Of a DNA stretch of 64,000 nucleotides, positions 16,071 through 25,386 are shown piece after piece. The notes beneath the pieces are model-generated. The model saw nothing but the letters and a program-made list of their open reading frames with translations, did no database searches and was not told the origin of the DNA. Origin of the DNA: Lachnospiraceae bacterium C1.1 (GTDB lineage Bacteria; Bacillota; Clostridia; Lachnospirales; Lachnospiraceae); assembly GCA_030434875.1 (NCBI GenBank), contig JAUISW010000001.1, positions 2,987,501-3,051,500 of the forward strand, in the 5' to 3' direction. How positions within the stretch are numbered: position 1 is the stretch's first letter; every line of letters starts with the position of its first letter. The translations under genes and the position numbers were made by a program.

Positions 16071-16130
16071 TTTATTCTACCCGGTTCCTGATTTTTATGA
16101 ATTTTCAATACGTTTTCCTGCAATTTATAA

Positions 16131-16530
16131 GCAAAAATATATAGTTTTTCGTGACCTCGCCCGTTACGCCGTTCGCCTCAAAGTTCCTACGAGGAACGCT
16201 CTCGCTTTGGGCTACGACGCAGCGGTACGTAATGCCGCAAAAACGCGGCATAAGTGCCGGCGTCTCGCACAATCCTCTTCAGGAACATTTTTGGTTCGCG
16301 GCTCAGGTTTACATTATAAGTTTTTCTTTTCAGTAAAACTAGTTAGCAAAAATGTAAGTTGCGAGGATTATCTGTTTCCAAAAGAGGGGTCATGAAAAAC
16401 GCCGGTCCTTGTTCCGCGTATTTTGCGGAACTAGTACCGCTGCGATTTTTCACTTGCAGCGAGAGCGTCCCTCGTTGGAAACTGATAAGCCGAACAACGC
16501 AACAGGCGAAAAACTATAGATTTTTGATGC
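16131..16530 (-). ncRNA. Candidate large structured RNA or palindromic element upstream of ecfA
   Basis: About 400 non-coding bases consist of nested inverted repeats. The outermost is ATAGTTTTTCG (16141) with CGAAAAACTAT (16507), flanked by AAAAAT/ATTTTT. Further in are CGCTCTCGC (16197) with GCGAGAGCG (16459), then CGCAGCGGTAC (16218) with GTACCGCTGCG (16434), a perfect 11 bp. Side hairpins are ATGCCGC/GCGGCAT (16232) and GTTCCGC/GCGGAAC (16411). Several mismatches on the plus strand become G-U pairs on the minus strand, so an RNA made from the minus strand is favoured. I recognise no known RNA family. A decayed inverted mobile element is the main alternative. Confidence 0.5.
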
Positions 16531-16551
16531 AAAGCCTCAAAAAACCCGCAA

Positions 16552-16663
16552 ACAAGCCATTTAAATGTGGCTGCGCCACGGGCTTGTTTGCTACCTGTTA
16601 TACGTTATCACACGGAACCCGCAGTAAATGCGGATTCCTGTAATTTACAGTTCAAAACATATA
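16552..16663. repeat. Third, diverged copy of the 146-bp repeat
   Basis: It shares the core ending CGGAACCCGCAGTAAATGCG with the tandem copies at 12200. Its stems differ but remain paired: ACAAGCC/GGCTTGT instead of ACAGGCC/GGCCTGT, and GTGGC/GCCAC instead of GCAGC/GCTGC. That makes three compensated pairs. It sits between the rplQ terminator and the large folded region before ecfA. Confidence 0.8.
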
Positions 16664-16693
16664 CTATAATGTCTAACTTCAAATCGTCACACT

Positions 16694-16723
16694 ATTATAA
16701 TATAATATATCATCAACTTTCAA
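16694..16723 (-). promoter_or_regulatory. Candidate promoter for the structured leader and ecfA-ecfT-truA
   Basis: On the minus strand TTGAAA and TATAAT are 18 bases apart, just past the rplQ terminator. If it is used, the ecfA message begins with the third repeat copy and the large folded region. Confidence 0.6.
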
Positions 16724-16741
16724 GTTTAGAGGCTATATATA

Positions 16742-16772
16742 GAAAAAGAGGAGAAGCAAAAGCTTCTCCTCT
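16742..16772 (-). terminator. Terminator of the alpha (rplQ) operon
   Basis: A perfect 11-bp stem AGAGGAGAAGC/GCTTCTCCTCT with a four-base loop is followed on the minus strand by TTTTTCTATA. It closes the ribosomal superoperon 20 bases after the rplQ stop. Confidence 0.92.
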
Positions 16773-16792
16773 GAAATAATCAAAAACTTAAA

Positions 16793-17380
16793 TTAAACAA
16801 GCTCAAGCAGAACTTCCATTGCTGCATCGCCCTTACGAAGGCCGATCTTTACGATTCTTGTGTAACCACCCTTACGATCTGCATACTTAGGAGCGATTTC
16901 ATCGAAAAGCTTTGCAACAAGGTCAACAGACTTAGCTTTCTTTCCTGTACCCTCAGTTACAGGGTAAAGAACCTTAAGCATCTCACGTCTTGCATGAAGT
17001 CTTGAAGGAAGATCCTTCTTGATTTCTTTTTCAACTGTATCGTAAACAGTAACTGTTACGCCGTTCTCGATCTTCTTAACCTTACCGTTCTCATCACGGT
17101 GAGACTCAGAAAGAACTGCGCCTGTGTTCTTGTCAACGATCTGCTTAACTCTGCGTCCGTCTTTATCTTTTCTTGCAACCTTTGCAGAAACAGTGACTGT
17201 CTCGAAGTTATCCTTCTCTTTGATAGCCTTTGTGATAAGCTTCTCGGCCATTCTCTGAACTTCTTCAGCCTTTGCAGCTGTTGTCTTGATCTTGCCGTTA
17301 AGGATAAGTGCAGTTACCTGGCTTCTAAGAAGAGCCTTTCTCTGTGAAGATGTGCGACCAAGCTTTCTGTAATTTGCCAT
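16793..17380 (-). CDS. rplQ: 50S ribosomal protein L17 with internal insertion
   Basis: L17 lies near the exit tunnel. The core is clear at both ends ([20 protein letters not shown] and [17 protein letters not shown]). The protein has 195 residues against about 115-130 usual, because a charged segment of about 65-70 residues (roughly 58-125, including [16 protein letters not shown] and [15 protein letters not shown]) is inserted after KAIKEKDN. The frame is unbroken, so the insertion is likely translated. It is the last gene of the alpha operon. Confidence 0.95.
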   Translation of the reverse strand: MANYRKLGRTSSQRKALLRSQVTALILNGKIKTTAAKAEEVQRMAEKLITKAIKEKDNFETVTVSAKVARKDKDGRRVKQIVDKNTGAVLSESHRDENGKVKKIENGVTVTVYDTVEKEIKKDLPSRLHARREMLKVLYPVTEGTGKKAKSVDLVAKLFDEIAPKYADRKGGYTRIVKIGLRKGDAAMEVLLELV

Positions 17381-17506
17381 TTTTAATTCCTCGACTTTCT
17401 CATTTTAAGTACACCTTAAACCTGCCCTTTGGACTTACGGTTTTGTGCGTGAGCGGAAGCAGCGTGCCTTTTGGACTTATCACTGCTGCCTGTTTATATT
17501 TATATA

Positions 17507-18469
17507 TTATGCATCCTCAGACTTTCTAAGCTCTAATCCGAGCTCATTAAGCTTTGCAAGAACTTCTTCCAAAGACTTACGTCCAAGGTTTCTAACCTTC
17601 ATCATATCATCAGACGTTCTGTTTATAAGTTCAGCAACCGTGTTGATACCTGCTCTCTTGAGGCAGTTATATGAACGAACTGAAAGCTCGAGTTCATCGA
17701 TATTTGTATCAAGGATCTTGGTTGTTTCGTCGCTGGGCTTATCTTTCATAACTTCGGTCTTTGTAGCTGCATCAGAAAGATCCATGAAGAGTCCAAGATG
17801 CTCACTTAAAACCTTAGCAGCCAAGCTAACAGCGTCCTGAGGATTTAATGTACCATCAGTATAAACATCCAATGTAAGCTTATCATAGTCAGTAACCTGG
17901 CCTACTCGAGTATTCTCAACGCTGAGATTAACGCGATCAACAGGAGTGTAGATAGAATCTACTGCGATAACTCCGATCGGAAGATCATCTGATTTATTTT
18001 TATCCAGACTTACATATCCTCTGCCATTTGAAATAGTCAGCTCCATGTATAATCTGCAATCAGGACCGCCATTAAGTGTAGCGATATGCTGATCAAGATT
18101 TACAATTTCGATATCCTGGTCTACCTGAATATCTGCAGCTGTTACTTCGCCTTCGCCGCTGAAATCAATATAAGCAGTCTTAGTTTCATCTGAAGTAGAA
18201 TTATTACGAATCGCTAAATTCTTTATGTTAAGAATGATTTCTGTAACATCTTCCTTAACACCCGGAATTGAACTGAATTCGTGAAGAACTCCCTCAATCT
18301 TTACCTGACTTACTGCTGTGCCGGGAAGAGATGAAAGCATGATTCGTCTGAGCGAATTTCCAAGTGTAATGCCGTAACCGCGCTCTAGAGGCTCTACAAC
18401 AAACCTTGCATATTTGTTATCTTCAGATACATTCGTAATCTCAATTCTTGGCTTTTCAAACTCAAACAA
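17507..18469 (-). CDS. rpoA: RNA polymerase subunit alpha
   Basis: The alpha subunit starts RNA polymerase assembly by dimerising; its C-terminal domain binds UP elements and regulators. The 320 residues show the N-terminal dimerisation domain ([23 protein letters not shown]), an acidic linker after about 235, and the C-terminal helix-hairpin-helix domain ([31 protein letters not shown]). It sits between rpsD and rplQ as in other bacteria. Confidence 0.98.
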   Translation of the reverse strand: MFEFEKPRIEITNVSEDNKYARFVVEPLERGYGITLGNSLRRIMLSSLPGTAVSQVKIEGVLHEFSSIPGVKEDVTEIILNIKNLAIRNNSTSDETKTAYIDFSGEGEVTAADIQVDQDIEIVNLDQHIATLNGGPDCRLYMELTISNGRGYVSLDKNKSDDLPIGVIAVDSIYTPVDRVNLSVENTRVGQVTDYDKLTLDVYTDGTLNPQDAVSLAAKVLSEHLGLFMDLSDAATKTEVMKDKPSDETTKILDTNIDELELSVRSYNCLKRAGINTVAELINRTSDDMMKVRNLGRKSLEEVLAKLNELGLELRKSEDA

Positions 18470-18565
18470 ACTTAGTACCTCCTTTGGGGTTCTGAGATTA
18501 AATTACTTATACACAACAAAACGTAACCATTCAGGGTCTTTCCCTGAACAGTTACATTATATTGA

Positions 18566-19159
18566 TTACTTAGAATACAACTCGACGATAAGCATCTCAT
18601 CTACAGGGACATCGATCTGATCCCTTGAAGGAAGTTCGTTTACTGTACCCTTGAAGTTATCCCGATCTACTGTAAGCCATGCAGGTACAGCTCTTCCTGA
18701 AGTAACTTCAAAAATATCTTTGATATGCTGTGAAGCTCTGGATTTCTCCTTAACTTCGATTACATCACCAGCTTTAACAAGCTGTGAAGCAATGTTTACA
18801 ACATGTCCGTTTACAGTGAATGCCTTGTGGGCAACCATCTGACGTGCTTCTCTTCTTGTTCTTGCGAAACCAAGACGGAATACTACGTTGTCGATTCTGC
18901 GCTCAAGGAGGATCATGAGGTTTTCACCAGTCATTCCCTTCATGCGCTCAGCTCTCTTGTAGTAGTTACGGAAAGGCTTCTCGAGAACACCATATATGAA
19001 TTTAGCCTTCTGCTTTTCACGAAGCTGAAGTCCATACTCACTAACTTTTCTGTTAGCTCTGGTGAGTTTTCTGTTAGAGCTCTTGCTTAAGCCAAGGTAC
19101 TGAGGCTCAAGTCCAAGAGACCTACATCTTTTAAGAACAGGTACTCTATTAACTGCCAT
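18566..19159 (-). CDS. rpsD: 30S ribosomal protein S4 (zinc-free form)
   Basis: Primary 16S rRNA-binding protein that nucleates the 30S body and often represses its own operon. The S4 RNA-binding domain is seen ([31 protein letters not shown]). Of the N-terminal zinc cysteines only C12 remains, so this is a zinc-independent S4, unlike the zinc-type S14 and L36 of the same operon. It has 197 residues. Confidence 0.97.
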   Translation of the reverse strand: MAVNRVPVLKRCRSLGLEPQYLGLSKSSNRKLTRANRKVSEYGLQLREKQKAKFIYGVLEKPFRNYYKRAERMKGMTGENLMILLERRIDNVVFRLGFARTRREARQMVAHKAFTVNGHVVNIASQLVKAGDVIEVKEKSRASQHIKDIFEVTSGRAVPAWLTVDRDNFKGTVNELPSRDQIDVPVDEMLIVELYSK

Positions 19160-19163
19160 ATGC

Positions 19164-19565
19164 TTACACTCTCCTTCTCTTAGGTGGACGGCATCCGTTA
19201 TGAGGAACGGGAGTTACATCCTTAATACTTGTAACCTGAAGTCCAGCTGCAGATAATGCTCTGATTGCAGCTTCTCTTCCTGAGCCAGGACCCTTAACCA
19301 TTACATCAACAGATTTAAGGCCGTGTACAAGAGCAGCTTTGGTAGCTGTTTCAGCTGCTACCTGTGCAGCATAAGGAGTAGATTTCCTTGAACCTCTAAA
19401 ACCAAGACCGCCGGCACTTGCCCATGAAAGAGCATTTCCCTGTGCATCTGTCAGAGTAACGATAGTGTTGTTGAAAGATGACTGAATATGTGCCTGTCCG
19501 TGTTCAACGTTTTTCTTAACGCGCTTTTTTGTAACTTTCTTCGCGCTAGCCTGCTGTTTAGCCAT
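19164..19565 (-). CDS. rpsK: 30S ribosomal protein S11
   Basis: Platform protein of the 30S subunit, close to the mRNA near the E site. The 133 residues include [21 protein letters not shown] and the ending [13 protein letters not shown]. It lies between rpsM and rpsD, with a 4-base gap to rpsD. The Lys/Ala-rich first 20 residues are a common extension. Confidence 0.98.
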   Translation of the reverse strand: MAKQQASAKKVTKKRVKKNVEHGQAHIQSSFNNTIVTLTDAQGNALSWASAGGLGFRGSRKSTPYAAQVAAETATKAALVHGLKSVDVMVKGPGSGREAAIRALSAAGLQVTSIKDVTPVPHNGCRPPKRRRV

Positions 19566-19632
19566 ATTAAAACTAACCTACTTTCTCTTATCTTGTTAAT
19601 AAGTAACATTGTACAAACAAACAAGGTAATAA

Positions 19633-20001
19633 TTACTTCTTCTTGTTTGCTACTGTTCTTCTGGGACCTTTGCAAGTTCTTGCATTAGTCTTTGTCTTCT
19701 GACCGCGGCACGGAAGTGACTTTCTGTGACGGATTCCTCTGTAGCAACCAATTTCTGTAAGTCTCTTGATGTCCATAGCGACCTGTCTTCTAAGATCACC
19801 TTCGATAGTCTGAGTTCTGTCGATAACATCACGAAGCTTTGCTACTTCTTCCTCTGTCAAGTCTCTTACGCGTGTGTCAGGATTGATTCCTGCCTCTGCC
19901 AGAATTTTGTTAGCGCTTGCTCTGCCGATACCGTAAATATAGGTAAGGCCGATCTCTACGCGCTTTTCTCTTGGTAAATCAACACCAGCGATACGAGCCA
20001 T
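19633..20001 (-). CDS. rpsM: 30S ribosomal protein S13
   Basis: Head protein that contacts the 50S subunit and the P-site tRNA. The 122 residues show [20 protein letters not shown], the helix-hairpin-helix [11 protein letters not shown], and a basic tail ([16 protein letters not shown]). It follows rpmJ and precedes rpsK, the standard order. Confidence 0.98.
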   Translation of the reverse strand: MARIAGVDLPREKRVEIGLTYIYGIGRASANKILAEAGINPDTRVRDLTEEEVAKLRDVIDRTQTIEGDLRRQVAMDIKRLTEIGCYRGIRHRKSLPCRGQKTKTNARTCKGPRRTVANKKK

Positions 20002-20045
20002 AGTGAGTGTGAACCTCCTTCTTAACTATTATAGTACGCAAAATA

Positions 20046-20159
20046 TTATCCCTGAACCTGCTTATGCTTAGGGTTCTCACAGATAATTCTTATCTTACCT
20101 TTTCTTTTAATTACCTTGCACTTTTCGCACATAGGTTTTACAGAAGATCTTACCTTCAT
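20046..20159 (-). CDS. rpmJ: 50S ribosomal protein L36 (zinc type)
   Basis: The 37-residue protein reads [16 protein letters not shown] onward, with the zinc ligands C11, C14, C27 and H32 all present. It stabilises 23S rRNA in the 50S subunit. It lies between infA and rpsM, its normal place. Confidence 0.96.
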   Translation of the reverse strand: MKVRSSVKPMCEKCKVIKRKGKIRIICENPKHKQVQG

Positions 20160-20289
20160 TTTTTCCTCCAATCTCTTGTAAACACGCGCAAAATTGCGCA
20201 CGAGGACTTATGCTCAAAAATGAGCCGATTAACATCATAACACATCTATTGATGCACCGCAAGTTTTTTTATATTAAATTTCTCGAAAC

Positions 20290-20508
20290 TTATTTGTCTC
20301 TCCAGATGATTCTTCCTTTAGACAAATCATAAGGTGACATCTCAAGAGTTACCTTGTCCCCGGGAAGGATTCTAATGAAATTCATCCTAAGTTTGCCGCT
20401 TATATGAGCAAGCACCTGATGTCCATTTTCAAGTTCTACCTGGAACATCGCATTAGGAAGCTTTTCTACTACTTTCCCTTCAATTTCAATTACGTCGGCT
20501 TTTGACAT
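20290..20508 (-). CDS. infA: Translation initiation factor IF-1
   Basis: IF-1 blocks the A site during initiation. The 72 residues form an OB fold with the typical [20 protein letters not shown] and [12 protein letters not shown]. The ATG at 20508 follows AAGGAG by seven bases; a TTG one codon earlier is less likely. In many Firmicutes map lies between adk and infA, but here that space is only about 50 bases. Confidence 0.97.
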   Translation of the reverse strand: MSKADVIEIEGKVVEKLPNAMFQVELENGHQVLAHISGKLRMNFIRILPGDKVTLEMSPYDLSKGRIIWRDK

Positions 20509-20559
20509 CAAATTCTCCTTATGGTTCAGCGAAAATGTTTAGCACCTTCGCCCATTCAA

Positions 20560-21201
20560 TTACTTTAATATGCCTTCAATTTCTTTGAATACATCATCCG
20601 GAGCAAGAGTTCCGTCTACTTCTTTAAGCACACCCTTATTCTGATAAAAATCAATCAGCGGCTGGGTCTGTTCATGATAAACACCGAGACGTTTTTTTAC
20701 TGTTTCAGGCTTATCATCATCACGAAGAACTAATTCGCTGCCACAGTTGTCGCAAATTCCTTCCTTTTTAGACGGAAGAAACTCAAGATGATATGTTGCA
20801 CCGCACTTAAGGCATGCACGTCTTCCAGACATTCTGCCCACGATATTATCATCGGGTACTTCAACATTGATCGCATAATCTACAGATGTTCCAAGCTTTG
20901 ACAACTCACTGTCAAGAACTTCTGCCTGAGGGATTGTACGAGGAAAACCATCAAGGACATAGCCCTTTGCACAGTCATCCCTTGCCACTCTGTCAAGAAG
21001 AATTCTTACTGTAAGCTCATCCGGAACAAGCTGACCCTGATCCATATATGTCTTAGCTTCTTTACCTAACTCTGTACCGTTTTTAATGTTGGCACGGAAG
21101 ATATCTCCTGTAGATACATGTGGAATACCAAACTTTTCAGCAATTCTTTTCGCCTGTGTTCCTTTTCCGGCTCCAGGCGCTCCAAGCATAACGATCTTCA
21201 T
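20560..21201 (-). CDS. adk: Adenylate kinase (zinc lid type)
   Basis: Interconverts ATP+AMP and 2 ADP. The 213 residues contain the P-loop GAPGAGKGTQA, the AMP-binding DGFPRT, and a LID domain with CLKC and CDNC that binds structural zinc, as in Gram-positive enzymes. It follows secY and precedes infA. Confidence 0.98.
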   Translation of the reverse strand: MKIVMLGAPGAGKGTQAKRIAEKFGIPHVSTGDIFRANIKNGTELGKEAKTYMDQGQLVPDELTVRILLDRVARDDCAKGYVLDGFPRTIPQAEVLDSELSKLGTSVDYAINVEVPDDNIVGRMSGRRACLKCGATYHLEFLPSKKEGICDNCGSELVLRDDDKPETVKKRLGVYHEQTQPLIDFYQNKGVLKEVDGTLAPDDVFKEIEGILK

Positions 21202-21285
21202 TCTTTACCCCCTGAATTCTTGTGACGCTTTATGCGCCCTGAATGGCTTCTGCGGCATCAGAAATGACACCGCAGTAAGCTCTTA

Positions 21286-22617
21286 TCAACCAAGGAATCC
21301 CTTGTAGCTACGAACAAGCATTCGTGACTCAATCTGTTTCAAAGTTTCAAGTATAACACCTACAATGATGATGAGGGATGTGCCGCCGAATGATACATTG
21401 GCTCCGAATACACCATTGAAGAAAATCGGGATTACTGCAACGATCACAAGACCTACAGCACCGATAAATATTACATAATTTAAGATATTTGTTAAATAGT
21501 CGTTTGTCGGTCTTCCCGGACGAATTCCAGGAATAAAACCACCCTGCTTCTTCAGGTTCTCTGATACTTCTAACGGATTAAATGTTATTGAAGTATAGAA
21601 ATAAGCAAAGAAAATTACAAGTACGATATAAACCAGAAGTCCTATTGTGTAAACAGGATTTGCAGGATTGCACCAGTTGCCGGAATTGAGCATTCTCAAA
21701 ACCTGGCCACCGAGTGATGTTCCTCCGTCAATTCCGAAGAGCTGACAGATAACAATAGGAAACTGCATCAGTGAGGACGCGAAAATGATAGGAATAACAC
21801 CGCCGGTATTAACCTTGAGCGGAATGTTTGTTGAATTCCCCCCTACCATTTTACGACCAACAACCTTCTTTGCATACTGTACCGGAATGTGTCTCTCAGC
21901 TCCATTAAGAAGGAGAGTAAGTACTACTGTAGCAAGGATGATCGCTATAATTACCAATGCTGCAACTATTCCCATTAATGCCTTTCCTTCATCAAAATTG
22001 CTCTTCACAAACATGTTGAAGAGACTGTAAAGGTCAGAAGGCATTCTTGAAATGATATTTATTACAAGTACTATAGAAATACCATTTCCCACACCGTTCT
22101 CCGTGATCTGCTCACCGATCCACATGAGTAAAGCGGAACCGGCTGTAAGACCTGTAACAATCATGATTCCGGTAAGCCAGGGATTTACTGTTGTATCAAG
22201 TATACCCTGATTATAGAATCCTATAGCCATTGCAGATGATTCAATTAATGCAAGTCCAATTGTCACATAACGAGTGATGGCAACGAGAACCTTACGGCCC
22301 TCTTCGCCATCACGCTGCTTTTCCTCCAGATATGGAATTGCAATGGTAAGCAGTTCAATGATGATGGATGATGTTATATACGGTGTGATGTTCAAAGCGA
22401 AAATGGACATATTCTCAAAGGAACCACCGGTAAACGCATTAAAAAACGTAAAGTTATCACCGGTGAGGTTTGAAAACCACTGTGAGAAGTACTCTCTGTT
22501 TACACCGGAAATAGGTAACTGGCATCCTAAACGAATTATCACCAGCATTACAAACGTATACAGCAGTCTGTTACGAATGTCCTTTATCTTGAAAGCATTA
22601 CGAACCGATTCTAACAT
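21286..22617 (-). CDS. secY: Protein translocase subunit SecY
   Basis: Channel-forming subunit of the SecYEG translocon in the cytoplasmic membrane. The 443 residues contain about ten hydrophobic helices, with conserved stretches such as INVVLVINIISR-like loops, GGVIPIIFASS and the C-terminal KGFLG. Its start overlaps the rplO stop by one base (TAATG), so the two are coupled. Confidence 0.97.
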   Translation of the reverse strand: MLESVRNAFKIKDIRNRLLYTFVMLVIIRLGCQLPISGVNREYFSQWFSNLTGDNFTFFNAFTGGSFENMSIFALNITPYITSSIIIELLTIAIPYLEEKQRDGEEGRKVLVAITRYVTIGLALIESSAMAIGFYNQGILDTTVNPWLTGIMIVTGLTAGSALLMWIGEQITENGVGNGISIVLVINIISRMPSDLYSLFNMFVKSNFDEGKALMGIVAALVIIAIILATVVLTLLLNGAERHIPVQYAKKVVGRKMVGGNSTNIPLKVNTGGVIPIIFASSLMQFPIVICQLFGIDGGTSLGGQVLRMLNSGNWCNPANPVYTIGLLVYIVLVIFFAYFYTSITFNPLEVSENLKKQGGFIPGIRPGRPTNDYLTNILNYVIFIGAVGLVIVAVIPIFFNGVFGANVSFGGTSLIIIVGVILETLKQIESRMLVRSYKGFLG

Positions 22618-23060
22618 CAGATCACCTCAGCTTTCCCACCTGCATTTTCAATTTTCTCTTTTGCAGAAGCTGAAAAAGCATTAACCTGAACTGTAAGCTT
22701 CTTTGAAAGCTCACCTTCGCCAAGCACTTTAACGCCATCGCAAAGCTTCTTAACAACGCCTCTCTCAAGAAGGTTCTCAAGAGTAACGGTTTCGCCATCC
22801 TCATAGAAAGCATCGAGAGTGCTTATATTTATAGCAACGATTTCCTTAGTATTGACGTTCTTGAAACCTCTCTTAGGAAGTCGTCTGTAAAGGGGCATCT
22901 GTCCACCTTCAAAGCCAAGGCGGGGTGCACCTGAACGAGCCTTCTGACCCTTATGACCATATCCGGCAGTCTTGCCGTTTCCGGAAGCATGTCCACGACC
23001 TTTTCTAAAGTTTGCAGTATGCTTGCATCCGGGTGCCGGTCTTAAATTAGATAATTCCAT
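22617..23060 (-). CDS. rplO: 50S ribosomal protein L15
   Basis: Late-assembling 50S protein. The 147 residues include [20 protein letters not shown], the Gly/Arg-rich [12 protein letters not shown] and [17 protein letters not shown]. It lies between rpmD and secY and overlaps secY by one base. Confidence 0.98.
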   Translation of the reverse strand: MELSNLRPAPGCKHTANFRKGRGHASGNGKTAGYGHKGQKARSGAPRLGFEGGQMPLYRRLPKRGFKNVNTKEIVAINISTLDAFYEDGETVTLENLLERGVVKKLCDGVKVLGEGELSKKLTVQVNAFSASAKEKIENAGGKAEVI

Positions 23061-23075
23061 TTCGCACCTCCTTAA

Positions 23076-23261
23076 TTAGATTTCTTCAACCTTTACAAGG
23101 TGACGAACAGCCTTTACCATGCCGCGAACAGCATCGTTATCAGGCAGCTCCACCGTGTTATAGGTCTTGTGCAGTCCGAGAGCTTCAACAGTTTTTCTGT
23201 GCTTCGGAATTGCACCTATAGTGGATTTTGTTAATGTAACCTTTAATTTCTTATCAGCCAT
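23076..23261 (-). CDS. rpmD: 50S ribosomal protein L30
   Basis: Small 50S protein of 61 residues with KVTLTKSTIGAIPKHRKTV and the Asn-rich turn LPDNDAVRGMV. It lies in the normal position between rpsE and rplO. Confidence 0.97.
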   Translation of the reverse strand: MADKKLKVTLTKSTIGAIPKHRKTVEALGLHKTYNTVELPDNDAVRGMVKAVRHLVKVEEI

Positions 23262-23273
23262 TGTATCCTCCCT

Positions 23274-23783
23274 TTAGTTCAGGATCTCTTTAACGGACTT
23301 ACCACGGTTTGCAGCTACCTCTTCAGGTGTCTTTAACTGTGAAAGTGCGTCAATAGTAGCGAGAACAACGTTCTGTTTATTGTTTGAACCAAGAGACTTG
23401 GTACGGATATTTCTGATTCCTGCAACCTCGCATACGATACGTGCGGGGCCACCAGCGATGATACCTGTTCCTTCAGGTGCCTTCTTCAGAAGGATTGAAG
23501 CGCCGCCGAATTTTCCGGCGAAATCATGTGTGATTGAACCATTAGGATCAAGAGGTACAGTTATAAGCTTCTTGGAAGCATCCTCTCTACCCTTACGGAT
23601 AGCTTCAGGAATTTCAGCTGCCTTACCAAGACCTACACCTACGTGTCCGTTGTTGTCTCCAACAACTACAAGAGCTGAGAAACGCATGTTACGTCCGCCC
23701 TTTACAACCTTGGTGACACGCTTGATCGTTACTACCTTGTCAACCAGCTCAAGGCTGCTTGCATCGATTACTGAGTGTTTCAT
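23274..23783 (-). CDS. rpsE: 30S ribosomal protein S5
   Basis: S5 lines the mRNA entry channel and helps set decoding accuracy. The 169 residues show the double-stranded-RNA-binding-like N-terminal domain ([20 protein letters not shown]) and the C-terminal [19 protein letters not shown]. It lies 12 bases upstream of rpmD. Confidence 0.98.
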   Translation of the reverse strand: MKHSVIDASSLELVDKVVTIKRVTKVVKGGRNMRFSALVVVGDNNGHVGVGLGKAAEIPEAIRKGREDASKKLITVPLDPNGSITHDFAGKFGGASILLKKAPEGTGIIAGGPARIVCEVAGIRNIRTKSLGSNNKQNVVLATIDALSQLKTPEEVAANRGKSVKEILN

Positions 23784-23800
23784 TGTCTTCTCCTTTCGTA

Positions 23801-24169
23801 TTAGAATTCGAGTCCGGCTTCTCTTGCCGCATCTGCCAGTGCCTTTATCTTACCCTGATAGATGAAACCGCCTCTATCGAAGACAACCTCTTTGATACCT
23901 TTCTCAGCAGCTCTCTTTGCAATAACGCTTCCAAGATACTTTGCAGCCTCAACGTTGTCTGTATACTTGAGCTCAGAACTTACTGCCTTCTCAACAGTTG
24001 AAGCAGCACACAGAGTATTGCCGGCAACATCGTCAATGATCTGAGCATACATGTGCTTGTTGCTTCTGAATACTGACAGACGTGGTCTCTCAGGCGTGCC
24101 GCTGAAACGATTGCGAATCTTCAGGTGCTTCTTTGCTCGAACTTCGCTTCTTGATTTCTTGCTAATCAT
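23801..24169 (-). CDS. rplR: 50S ribosomal protein L18
   Basis: 5S rRNA-binding protein of the central protuberance, acting with L5. The 122 residues include a basic N-terminus, [20 protein letters not shown] and the C-terminal [30 protein letters not shown] ending. It lies between rplF and rpsE. Confidence 0.97.
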   Translation of the reverse strand: MISKKSRSEVRAKKHLKIRNRFSGTPERPRLSVFRSNKHMYAQIIDDVAGNTLCAASTVEKAVSSELKYTDNVEAAKYLGSVIAKRAAEKGIKEVVFDRGGFIYQGKIKALADAAREAGLEF

Positions 24170-24188
24170 TTCTTTCGCTCCTCCTTAA

Positions 24189-24728
24189 TTACTTCTTACC
24201 AGTCTTGCCGACTTTACGTCTGATAGTTTCATCGATATATTTAATACCCTTACCCTTATAAGGTTCAGGTCTCTTCTTATCTCTGATTACAGCCGCATAC
24301 TGACCGACTTTCTCTTTATCGATACCTTCTACTTCGATCTTGTTATCAACGACCTTTGTTTCGATACCCTCAGGATCTTCCATGATTACAGGATGTGAAA
24401 ATCCGAGGCTCAGTGTCAGTGTCTTGCCCTGCTTCTGAGCTCTGTAACCAACTCCGTTGATTTCCAGAGTTTTTTTGTATCCTTCATTTACACCAATGAC
24501 CATATTGTTGATCAGGCTTCTTGTCAGACCGTGCAGAGCTTTGGTCTGCTTCTCGTCATTAGGACGCTCAACAACGATGTTGCCGTCCTCTACCTTAATC
24601 TTGAGTACCTCAGGGAGAACTCTTTCAAGTGTTCCCTTAGGTCCCTTTACAGTCACTTTATTATTTTCTGCAACCTCAACAGTAACTCCTGCAGGGATTG
24701 CGATAGGCATTCTTCCGATTCGTGACAT
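24189..24728 (-). CDS. rplF: 50S ribosomal protein L6
   Basis: L6 sits near the factor-binding site of the 50S subunit. The 179 residues have the usual two similar domains, beginning [16 protein letters not shown] and ending with the signature [14 protein letters not shown] and a Lys-rich tail. Confidence 0.98.
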   Translation of the reverse strand: MSRIGRMPIAIPAGVTVEVAENNKVTVKGPKGTLERVLPEVLKIKVEDGNIVVERPNDEKQTKALHGLTRSLINNMVIGVNEGYKKTLEINGVGYRAQKQGKTLTLSLGFSHPVIMEDPEGIETKVVDNKIEVEGIDKEKVGQYAAVIRDKKRPEPYKGKGIKYIDETIRRKVGKTGKK

Positions 24729-24748
24729 GCCCGCTTACCTCCTGATTT

Positions 24749-25150
24749 TTACCATACAAAGGCGAGTACTTCGCCGCCGACATTGAGTTCTCTTGCTTTT
24801 TTATCAGTTATAACACCCTGATTTGTAGAAATGATAGCAATTCCAAGTCCACCAAGAACCTTAGGAAGCTTATCTTTTCCAGCGTATACACGAAGACCGG
24901 GCTTAGAGATTCTCTTTAAGCCAGAAATTACTCTCTTCTGCTTGTCATCAGCATACTTTAATGTTACACGGATATCCTTAAAACCATTGTTGTCAACCAT
25001 ATCATATTTCTTGATATAGCCTTCGTTAAGAAGGATATCAGCTATAGCAACCTTCATCTTTGATGAAGGGATATCAACTGTATCATGTTTTGCAGTATTT
25101 GCATTACGAATTCTTGTAAGCATATCTGCAATCGGATCATTTGTTGTCAT
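24749..25150 (-). CDS. rpsH: 30S ribosomal protein S8
   Basis: Central-domain 16S rRNA-binding protein. The 133 residues start [20 protein letters not shown] and end [20 protein letters not shown] plus VLAFVW. In many bacteria S8 represses the spc operon by binding near rplE. It lies between rpsN and rplF. Confidence 0.98.
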   Translation of the reverse strand: MTTNDPIADMLTRIRNANTAKHDTVDIPSSKMKVAIADILLNEGYIKKYDMVDNNGFKDIRVTLKYADDKQKRVISGLKRISKPGLRVYAGKDKLPKVLGGLGIAIISTNQGVITDKKARELNVGGEVLAFVW

Positions 25151-25186
25151 TTTAACCTCCTTATGATCTTATATCCTAAACCGAAC

Positions 25187-25372
25187 TTACCAGGACGCCT
25201 TCTTTACTCCGGGAATCTGTCCCTTATATGCAAGCTCGCGGAAGCATACTCTGCAGATACCATACTTACGAAGAACCGAGTGGGGACGACCACAGATTCT
25301 GCAACGTGTATATGCCCTTGTAGAAAACTTAGGCTTGCGCTGCTGTTTCAGCTTCATAGATAACTTAGCCAT
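25187..25372 (-). CDS. rpsN: 30S ribosomal protein S14 type Z (zinc)
   Basis: Short S14 of 61 residues with two CxxC pairs (CRIC and CRVC) that bind zinc, the usual form in Gram-positive spc operons. The start [16 protein letters not shown] follows a clear ribosome binding site. It lies between rplE and rpsH. Confidence 0.98.
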   Translation of the reverse strand: MAKLSMKLKQQRKPKFSTRAYTRCRICGRPHSVLRKYGICRVCFRELAYKGQIPGVKKASW

Positions 25373-25386
25373 GAATTAAATCCTCC

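Noticed and set aside
16141-16520. Coding sequence in the region before ecfA
   Set aside because: Short frames exist on the plus strand but run across nested inverted repeats and lack start signals.
16131-16530. Third MITE of the GTTACnnTTCA family
   Set aside because: A GTTAC occurs near 16163 with a partial partner near 16500, but there is no 8-bp duplication and the terminal match is poor. It is kept as a separate structured region.
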